Of a DNA stretch of 64,000 nucleotides, positions 54,201 to 64,000 are shown piece after piece. Within the stretch, counting starts at the first letter, position 1; every line of letters begins with the position of its first letter. A program made the position numbers and the translations under genes. A model generated the notes under the pieces. It was not told the origin of the DNA. It saw nothing but the letters and a program-made list of their open reading frames with translations, and ran no database searches. Origin of the DNA: Antennarius striatus (taxonomy: Eukaryota; Chordata; Actinopteri; Lophiiformes; Antennariidae); contig NC_090795.1 of assembly GCF_040054535.1 (NCBI RefSeq), forward strand, positions 8,238,501 to 8,302,500. The letters are read 5' to 3'.

Positions 54201-57200
54201 CAGTGCGTTTTTCTCATCTCGTCTTTCCTATCTTCTTACCCTTTATCTGACTTTATCTCCCTCACCTCATACCCGTTCCTCTGTCACCTTTCTCTTCTTC
54301 ACTGGTTTGCAGACAGCTGAAAGACTGAACACAAAAGCGCCGTATTCATCACCCTGACTGCACCCTCCATAACCCCAAAAGTCTATCCCCCCATGACACG
54401 GAGCAAAGGCACACAAATAAACATGTGTGCACAAATTTGCGTTGCTCAGCATTGTTGTGTTGGTGCACTCACACACCGTAGAAACAAGCCAGCAGTCTGC
54501 TGCCAGAAAACTCCTTGTGGATGCTCACTTGCTTTCAACTCAGTGGCTTTGTATCATGGAGTATTCTTTTTTACAACACAAAGAATAAATTAACAAAAAT
54601 AAGAAAAAAAATAAAGCAAGTGTGATGCAGATAAAAGCATAAAATCATGCACGGTGTAAGAAATGCCAGTGATATTCTAATCATACATGCAGTTGTATCT
54701 CTCTTGCTTTTGGTGAAAAACAGCTGATGTTATCAGATGGATGGAATTCTCTTGACAAGCTGAATAGATCAACCTTTGAATTATGTCTGTGTCACTCTCA
54801 GTTCAGGTTGCATGTTTCCAAGGTTAGGGATTGCTGTGGTGAATGCAAAGGTCGGCTTCTTTCTCTACATCTATCCAACGTTTTTTCAAGCCTTAACAAA
54901 AATGTTCCATTGAAGTCTTTCCATTTACAACATGCATAGTCTGACAGATCAAAGCAGCTTTAAACTACATTCTGGGGATATCTATCTGGGGCCTGGGGAT
55001 ATTTGTGAAAAATTCTAAGAGAATTTTATACTCTCTAAAGATTATATTTCCCATCAAACTGACACCATAGTATTTCCACAGAAACAAATAATGTCTTCAA
55101 CACTAACCTGTTTACATGACCATAAATGGTGATTGGTGCATAAAGAACCAACCTCTTTTGATCAAGGTCTTTTCTCAGCTACATGTAGGGACTAAATTCA
55201 GAGTAAAAAGGAAAGGAAATACTGGACCTAAACTCATCTGGTGGATACAACACCTGCCCATGCAGCTCAATGCTAATGTTGCTAAGACAACCAACAGTCC
55301 TCTGGACACATATGGCAGAGAAATATATGCGTGTTCAAAATTCCGTGGTTCCCTATGAGCTCCAGCTTATCCCTAACTTTGTATCTCTGCTGTTTGGTGG
55401 TGGGGTTGCAGTTTATTTACAGGGAGTTTATTGAGCTGAAAACAGCTGCCCGCTGAAGCCAGAAGTTGTGAGCCAGAAATTATTTGAATGACACTGTAAA
55501 GCTGTGGAACACCGCAACGTTGGGAGATTATTCTCTTTGGGTGTAATGTGACCTCTTTCACATAGCACATGTCATTTGATATTGTTGCTATGAAGATATC
55601 AGTTATGGTCATTGTCACTATATTTAGTACACAAATGTATGGTATACCATGTATTGAGCTTCTAATGCGATTCTTAAAATTGAAATGGACAAAATTGTGC
55701 TCCCCTGCCATTTAAACCCAGTAATCATAGGATGCCGCCTCAATCAAACATGGAAATATCAAAGCAGAAATACAGTACATTAAAAATGCATTATGTCTGG
55801 AGACAAGTAAAAATAAAATCTCTTGAAAGTATTCATGTAAACAAACAATCAGTAAACCAATAATTGTGGCTGCAGAAAGAGAACAAATGGATATGATTTT
55901 CAAAGAATGGGTTTCTCTGCTTTTTATAGACTTGTAGAACAGATCTGGGGTTTTAAAATCACTTATGTCTTCATTTAGAGTGTGCATACAATTTGTTATG
56001 GGGCAAGGATCTCTTGTAATACAAGAACTGGAATAACAAGTGTAAACTTCTTTAGTGGTTTTTATTGGGTTATTTCCATCGTTCCTATTGGGGGGTTTGA
56101 GGGGAATTTAATTTTGGACAGAAGTTTCAGTCTGTAGTATAATTCATATCTACACACCACAATAAGCAGAACCTGACTAAGGTATACTGGAATTATGACT
56201 TAACACATCTTAACACATGGTTACTACTCCTTCCAGCTGTCCTGGCTCGGTGGTTAGGCTCTAATTATGACTATCTACACATGAGATGAATGGAATATTC
56301 TTATAACCCTCCATCTGCGTTCTGTTGGTAAGAAAATACTAATTCTGTAGATGATTAATTTATTCTGTGTTTTCTTTTTAATAAAAGAACTCAATAGTCT
56401 GTTTTCAACCTTTCACAAGTGACGATGATTGCTTTTCTGTTTTTGAAAATTTAGATTTGTTGCACCAGTAAACAATATTTCACAAATGATCTTTCAATGA
56501 AGACACCTCATCCTAGATTCCAATTATTCAAAATGTATTATCTATGGGAAAAAGATAATAAAAATGCCTTAAAGGTTTCAAGACCTTTAATCTGATGCTA
56601 AACTTGAAATTTATTGGAGATGACAGTAAAGACACAAGTGCTACAAAAAAACTTATTTCCATTACATATGAGGGGAAAAAATCAAGTTATTACTTTGAAA
56701 TTTCTTTTCTTAACCCTTGGGTGCTCATTTCCCATCTTTTCCCACAGAATAAAGTTATTAATTCTTTCATCTATTTTTTCATGCTCAGCTTTTTTTGACC
56801 TACAAGGGGGTATTTGTGATTGGTGACCAGTGACCTTCACTTGAAAAATGTGTATTGTTATGGTGTGTGGGTATAGTCCCTCTTGTTGGTGCACAGGCAC
56901 CAACCAAAATGGGGGCAAAGAAGTTGTGAACAAAGCTTCTATTGTCCAGAATAGGACTTGCCACTTCAGTGCATGCGCTATTAACAATGACAGGCCATCC
57001 AGAATGGTGGCTGTCTACATTTTTTACCTCAGGAACTGTACTTGTCAGTGGAGTGTAGAAATGACACAGTAAGTCTTGTAGACTTGAAGCACCTCAGTCT
57101 TCCAAACAAGACAAATGACTGTGACTGGACTTGTGCATTAGATTATATCATTCAGTAAAAAGTGATATTTTTACATCGAGTAACCAAAATTAGTGGTGTT

Positions 57201-59671
57201 TTCCATCTTGTCCTTCTGGTTGAAGCTGCATCCGGGAGTATTTCCAGCATGCCTGGCTTTGTTTATGGTCTTTTTGCTCCTTGTAGTGCATGTTGCCTGC
57301 TTCCTGCTCTTGTGATGGATGTGGTCAGGCTTGGTGCATTAATTCACAGTTATGCAGGCATATGAATTGTATGGTCATTTCCTGTGGTTTTCATCACGTT
57401 CCTCCGTCAGACAAAGACCTGAAGACAAATTACAACCTCTTATTGGCCCTGATGAATTGCATCTCTGGCAGGATATCGGAACAACAACCCAACAGCAGTT
57501 ATTCACGGTGAAAAATGTGCCTCTATTATATAGTCTCCTCCATAAATAAAAAAATAAAAAAAACCTGGCTGAACCTCACTTGAGTATTTCACAACATTGA
57601 TTTCCATTGTTTTTAATTATTAAAAAAGCTTTTTCCTGTGAACAGGGACAGACATTATTAGCAGTCAGTAACGCATTAACTCATTGGATGAACTAATGCA
57701 TGATAAAAAAGATTAGCGGTTAATGTTACCCTGCTGTATAAACACTCTTTTCCGTCTTGATGTCATGCTCTTTACATGCCAGAAGTCTTCCAGTCACTTT
57801 TTTCTTTTTCTTACTTCGGTCCCATTTGCCTGAAATACAGTCACAAACATTTTACACTGAGCTGGCACTATCCGCAGCAGCTTTGTGTTCCAAATGTTTC
57901 TGGTGAGCTTCTTTGTGAAGTCCAAAGTTCTCTAATCCTGTTGAGGTAGAAGTCACAGCTCAGTAAAAGAGAGGTCTCTTCATGGTTATTTAATCTGTCC
58001 AATCCCCTGCAGACCCAACACCCTGACAATAGACTGCACACTCAAGTCAACAACATTTAAATGAAAATAGAAAGAAAACAGTCATATTATTCACATTATT
58101 CATCTTGCATATGTATTGAAATATAGCAAAGCATTTAATTTAAGCAGCTATTTTGGTCTTGAATCACATGATCATTTTGGGTTGCTCATAACTAATTATA
58201 TCCAGAAATGATATCCAGTACTGTAGATGTATCTGCTTGAATGAGCTTTATAGCCATGCTAGCCTCATTGTTTTGGGTTTATGGTCCATAAGTATATGGT
58301 TTTTGATCACCTTTCTGCTCGTATCAGTTAGTGAAGATAAAAATCTGATCTATGGCGACATATTTAACAGCCGAAGAACTAGATATTTCCTTCAGGAGCT
58401 GTTAGAAACCAGTAGATATTAGCTATACATTCTCTGCATAATAATAATAAACATGACTCCAAAAAATGCTAATGTTGCTGTATGTCTGCAAAATGTGTAA
58501 ATAGTTTCTTAAATGAAAAATCGTGAGGTTCAAGATCAAGGACAGTTTTTCTCTATAGATTATATATTTTAACCAAAAGTAATTTGAAATACATTTATTT
58601 TACCTTAATGTTGCCAGATTCTTTCACAAAAATGAATCGTTTCTTTAAATATACTGTTTCTGTATGCTCTGTGATGTTTTTCACCACCTGCTTTCCTGAA
58701 AATGAAGTGAGGACAGGCTGTTGACTCAGATTATTTATTCAAGCTGTTAAATATTAATTTTCTGCAATGTGACAGTCATGAACAAATTGGATGTTTCTAT
58801 GTAATTGCATAGAACCCTGTCACAAAGTTGAGATAGCTCAGGATATCTAACTTAGAGTTTTACAAGAGAATTATGTTTTTTGAATTTTATTTTCAACAAG
58901 GTGAACAAATCTTCAAAATGACATCATTCTCATCACGATCACTCGCAGTTCTGTTCATGTGTTTAACATTATGAGCGTTGTGATTTTGAACTGTGAATGC
59001 ATTTCTCTCCATCTGATTCACATATTTCACCACCTACACAGAGCTCAATGCCCACTGGATCTCTGTGGTACTATAGCTACATTGTGCAGATACACTGGAG
59101 ACCCACCTATAAAACACCAGGCCTAGAGGAATCTATCATTGCTCCATTAACACTTCTGCTTCATCCTCTTCTCCTTGCCTCCCTCCCCTCATTAATCATC
59201 AGACCAGCCCTTGGGGCTCTGCTCTGCAGCTAAGCACACTTTCATTGTATTGTCTTTGTGGGAATTTGCATGTGTGCACATGCATGGCAGTTTGCATGTA
59301 TCTGTTTGTGTAGTAAAAACATCCAGGTCTAGGAACATTAAATTCCTATATGAATCTGAGAATGCATGTTCCACATAAACTCACAAATCTGATACAAAAG
59401 ATCCTTCAGAGATTCCCTCTTTTTCAGTGTATAAATTATACCTCACGGTCATAGGAACCAGTTCTTTCAAAGTGGGTCACAATCTGATTGGTCAGATTTA
59501 CTGTTTCAAGAGCGGACCGGATGAAGTTATCCCACAGAAAAAGTCCCACCTAGCTTTTATGTTTGAATCATGATCTATAATGAGCTCTCTGCTGCTGTTA
59601 CCTTTCATCAGCCTGCTTGCCAAGCACATTCAGTTCAGTGCCCCACCAAAGATAGCCTCAGCTATGCGTCT
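51216..59671 (+). other. dok intron 1, left part
   Basis: Begins with a GTGAGT donor. No further dok exon or other gene recognised. AT-rich frames of 60-112 codons on both strands lack any family signature. Confidence 0.6.
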
Positions 59672-59677
59672 ATGTGT

Positions 59678-59766
<89 letters not shown>
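59672..59766. repeat. (TG)n microsatellite
   Basis: About 46 TG units with one TATG interruption near the left edge. The Cys/Val and His/Thr frames through it are artefacts. Confidence 0.97.
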
Positions 59767-62700
59767 GTGGGACTTGTCTTTGTGTTCTTAATTTACTCAA
59801 TGTGCATGGGTAAACATCATTACGCTCATGCTGAAAATATATGAAAATATTACAAATCATCTGCTTGAAAAGCAAACAATTATCCCTGTTGAATAATGTA
59901 AACTTGGCCAAGGCTGTCGACCAAACAAGGCTTTTTAAAGTGATGTTAATTTTTAAACCCTGTAATTATATTGTTTAAAAAATTTTGACCTCGGAGATTT
60001 ATATAAGCAGAAGAAAAATCAGACTGTTCATGTCACCGCCTTTACAGGAGCTCTGTTTGTTTCTTTTTTGCTTGGAGATGAGTTTGTACACTTCTCTCCT
60101 TACCTCCCCCATCCCCTCTCAGGGGAGTTCTTTTAATAGTAAGGAGGTGACAGTTTAGCTCACAGTGAGAGCTGGGATGACAGTTTGGTACCTGCCCAGC
60201 ATGAGACGCTCCAGCTGACTTCTGATCCTCTTTCTGTCTCACATATTTAATGTTTCCTAAAGAATTATTGTTCAGGAAATAGATTTTTCTTTTTTGAGTA
60301 ATGGAGCACAGAATAGTAGGTTTAGGAATAACACTTACTGGATCATCTAATAGTCATAATGGATAAAAAATGGCTCTAAAGAGTTATAAGACAATTGAAT
60401 ACATGAGAAAATGTGAGTATTTAATTGCTAACTTTAGAGCCATCATGAATTGTGAATGAGGATTTAGCTTCATTAATAAGAGGAAGTTTGAAGTAGATAA
60501 CACATTATGATCAACATTAACTGGTATCCCCTTGCTCATAAATACACCTCCTTCCATCTCACTTCATTGCCATGTTAACTGTTATTCACTCACGTCTCAA
60601 ACAAATGTGTTGCACGAAGTGATAAATGCATTCCTTATACCAAGACACGCAGTGACACAGAATCACAGCCCTCTTATACTGAGGGTCTGTCTTCTTTGAG
60701 AGAAAACGTGAAAAAAAACAATGTGATCAACCCCATCAGAGGTCATACATCCCCCCTCCCTTCCAGTGTCCAGTGTTTGCCAGTGTCCTCTTAGATTTGC
60801 AGTTATAAGAGATGCGGCTGAGTCAAGTCAGCTCAAGGCAGCACAAAGCTCTGCTTCCTGGTTGTGAGGGAGGAGTTGCCAACACAGAGCCTGCTGCTAC
60901 TCCAGCTAACTGTATCAGAGAAGCAGCCCAAACATCAGTGAGCGAGCACCTCTTTAGAATTAATCCTTGGGCTGGGGGGCGGCTTTCACTCCACTGATGC
61001 ATGAGGATTACCGCTTTTAGGGCTTCTGATGAAATTCAAATAACCAACAACAAAGTGTGCTGGAAAACAGTCTTTTTTTTCCATCATATCCTTCTCAACA
61101 TGCAAGTGTTTGCTGGAACACCAAACGGTGGTCTGTGCCTCATTCAATTTCAGAGACCTAATTGATATGATAATCAAGCGGTCAGCTAATGATAATTAAG
61201 CCAGCCCATTGCTGGCGTTGCATGATAGTTGTTGGCCAGACGCTTTCATCCTCTTACTTTGTAGTCTCTTCTCACAGAGGCTAGTGGGTGAATTGTTTGG
61301 TACCGTATTTGGTGTCCATATAACAACACCTCACCTGTTGGCCTAGTTACTAATTTTTGTAAAAGCTGATGGTGGCAAAAGCAGCACCCACCATACTCAA
61401 ATGCAAAAGAAAGCTTTCCCCACATTGCAGGCAGACCTTTTAAGGATTCGGTTCAGTTTAAGGTTCAGCCTGGATAGTTGAGGGCGTCTCATTCCAGTCT
61501 TGTTCAGAACATAATACCGTTCTGTATTGCTGCTTTCAGTTTATGGTGGTCTAAATATGCTTGTGAGTGAGGGTGGTGGTGGTGGTGGTGGGAGGGGGGG
61601 GGGTGTTGTGCAATAGTCAAATCCTTCTTTGTCTGTGCGTTATTGTCTGAGAAGGCTTCAGCCTTGTTCGTGGATTAAATGTAAATTGCTGTGCGTGTGT
61701 GTTTGTGTGTGCAGAGGATTGCTGACTAAAGCTGTAGTACATAAAGAGGTTTGGATGAGGGATGGTTTAAACAGCAGGCAATTGTCATAATGATGACTTC
61801 AAGCAAAATGCCCCACTGTAAACAATTTTACACGTGCATTTGCTGCCTCGTGTTCTGCATCTTGCAGTGCTCGCCGGTCTCAGCATCACTACAATTAATA
61901 GTGTGTGATTATTATACTGAAGCGAACAGCATTGGAAGATCACGGAATTAAAATTGCAGTGCAACTTTGTGTCCTTTCTGTTAAAAAAAAAAATCCTTCC
62001 TCCCCTACCCCTTGTCATTTTTATTCATGCTAAATACCCCTGGGGGGATGCTACTGACGTCACTGTCTGAGCCACACACTTTTCTTCACTGCTTCACACC
62101 TGAGAAAGAACTTGAGTTTTCACCTACATCAGCTTCAGAATAGCGCTCAGTTGCTATTTTTGTGTCATTTCGGAAAAAAATTATCATCTACAGTAGCCGT
62201 GAAGTCTGGATCTGTGTGCCGTGTGACATTTTAACAAATGTTCAGCTGATCAAGGATGTTCTGCTGAACATGGGTCAAATATCTTTCAAACATCTGCCCC
62301 ACAGTAATACAAAAAAAAAAACCCCAGCAGAAACTGCATTGAAAAATGCTATTTTGCATGAGAGTTTGAGGCATGTGTGTCACAGAAAAATCTGTTTTTA
62401 CCTTTCCAAGATCTGGAAAACAATGGCATTAGGATAATTTGACCTGGAAGTCAGGTTGATGGATTTTAATGAATGATACATAAATAAACGGGATCCTGCT
62501 TTGGCCCCAATGTTCTGACCGTGAGTCCTATTTAAACGCACAATATATCTTGAATCCGAACAGAGGCTGCAGCTCTGGCCTCTTCTGAAGCTGCACTTTT
62601 TCAACAGCTGCTCTCACCACCTCATTAGCAGTTTCACTTCTCCCTACAGATTTAATTTTTTTTTTTTTTGCTTCTTATTTGAATTTCTTACTTTCATGCT

Positions 62701-63021
62701 CACTTTTATTTTCATTCTGTCTTTTTCCCAGTGGCCCCATTACACAGTCATTTCAATACCGCCTGCCCTTGTAGTCTTTACTTTATCGAGGAGACGGCTC
62801 TATTCTTTTGGGAGCAAAGAATCAGCTGGAATCTGTTGTCCTTTGTATTTCATGCCACTGGAATTAACTTGTGAAAATAAGGATTATTAATGGTTAAAAT
62901 GGAATTTCATCTCAGGACCAGTTTTATGAACATTTTATCAGATTGTCTTGAAAGAAGATGCAGAATGGGACAGAAAAAACTTCGAAGAGAAGTAAAATCA
63001 GGCGGGCGGTGGACGAGACAG
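59767..63021 (+). other. dok intron 1, middle part
   Basis: No exon recognised. A (GGT)n and poly-G run lies at about 61571-61602. A homeodomain-site-rich stretch is at about 61160-61260 and a CRE-type TGACGTCA at 62055-62062. Confidence 0.55.
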
Positions 63022-63025
63022 GTGT

Positions 63026-63060
<35 letters not shown>
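63022..63060. repeat. (TG)n microsatellite
   Basis: About 19 TG units with one TC interruption. Confidence 0.95.
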
Positions 63061-63062
<2 letters not shown>

Positions 63063-64000
63063 GGATGGAGTCATGAGCAGTTATTACTTGCTGCTGAGGT
63101 AGCACTGCATTACACATGAGGATTTGGAATGGCCTAGATAAAGTAATCTATGATTAACTGGGGCACGGCTTGCTCGCCACCCTGCAAACAGCTGTAGTCA
63201 GGGGCAAATCAGGAAATTATGGGATGTCCAAACATTTTAGATGTGGCTGGAAATATCTGTCAGCACGGAGGGCGTGTAGTGTGGCTTGAAGGAGAGTTAT
63301 ATGCATCAAGACAAAGGTGACAACCTGTGGCGAGAGAGGGAGGTCGGATGCCACAGTGGTGCAATTTAGACAAATATTTGTAGTCGTCTCATTTGTCAGG
63401 CAATTGCTGAAAAGCTGGAATTGTCCTTGAAGGATTTAGGAAGGGGAGGCTGGGGTCGTGGCTGGCAGAGTGATCGCTGCAATGATTGCTGTAACAACTG
63501 TCCGACCTGATAACAAATCAAATTATAAAGATGGACACCGTGGCACAGACCCCTCCGCCGTCTGAAATTGATTGCCAGCACCAGCAGCTGATATTGCCTG
63601 GACTGGTCTGTCATAGTCCATCAGGCATCATTATCACCAGGGGAACACTAAACTTTATTCAGAGCTGAATGAGGAGGAAGACTTAAGCCTTATTATTGCT
63701 AGAAGTTTGACATGGAAAAAACAACAAACAAACACAAATGTATCAAAGGGAATTTTGTGGAAAAAAAAAAAGATTTAAAATAATCATTTCTATAGAACAG
63801 AAGCTGTTAAAAAATAGCTGAGTGTTCTCCATGCTAAGTACCACCTAAATCTGATCTGTTATGATCTCGTCTGAGTGTTGCAGAGCTACCTTGATTGAAG
63901 TGCTCCTGTGTCATGTAGTGCCAGTGAGAGCAGCAGTAATCATCTTTAAATCATAGTTTGCAGGATGCAGGAATCATCGAGAGGGTGCAAATCCATCCCA
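63061..64000 (+). other. dok intron 1, right edge of window
   Basis: Non-repetitive sequence without a recognisable exon. The stretch 63440-63660 has balanced composition, unlike its neighbours, and is a candidate conserved noncoding element. Confidence 0.45.

Noticed and set aside
59570..59911. Cys/Val- and His/Thr-repeat frames
   Set aside because: Translation of the TG microsatellite.

Overview
The window looks like nuclear DNA from a teleost fish, probably one with a fairly compact genome. The genes are split by GT-AG introns. The intergenic DNA carries teleost-type retroposons (a SINE-like element, an endonuclease-type LINE fragment and an RTE-type LINE relic) and long uninterrupted microsatellites (GATA, TCTG, TTCTA, TG, CCT). 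Nothing prokaryotic or viral was seen.

Three genes can be supported, all on the + strand. The first is pi15 (peptidase inhibitor 15), about 11.49-16.7 kb, with five coding exons encoding 255 residues. The second is crispld1 (CAP domain plus two LCCL domains), about 24.5-39.1 kb, with fourteen coding exons encoding 519 residues. Both are secreted CAP-superfamily proteins with a signal peptide and a basic cleavage-like motif before the CAP domain. Coding exons 2, 3 and 4 are the same length in both genes (119, 133 and 116 bp) with identical phases, so this is an ancestral tandem pair; crispld1 has additional linker and LCCL exons. The third gene is the first coding exon (22 residues) of a Dok5/Dok6-type docking-protein gene at 51.15 kb. 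It sits in a GC-rich leader with a long CCT tract, and its first intron appears to run off the right edge of the window.

Layout: 1-11.46 kb is intergenic and holds a foldback hairpin, a GATA array, a LINE endonuclease fragment and a decayed SINE-like copy. 11.46-16.7 kb is pi15 with a TATA-like promoter. 16.7-24.4 kb is the pi15-crispld1 spacer, with one intact SINE-like insertion flanked by a perfect 12-bp target-site duplication. 24.4-39.1 kb is crispld1; intron 2 carries an RTE relic that still shows an FADD reverse-transcriptase motif, and the last intron holds a distinctive block of about 1 kb that may be an insertion. 39.1-50.7 kb is intergenic. 50.7-64 kb is the dok leader, exon 1 and intron 1.

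No clearly novel system was found. The points most worth a second look are the pi15-crispld1-dok linkage, the unclassified block in the last crispld1 intron, the pyrimidine tract upstream of dok, the rewritten crispld1 linker, and several non-repetitive stretches that look like candidate conserved regulatory elements.
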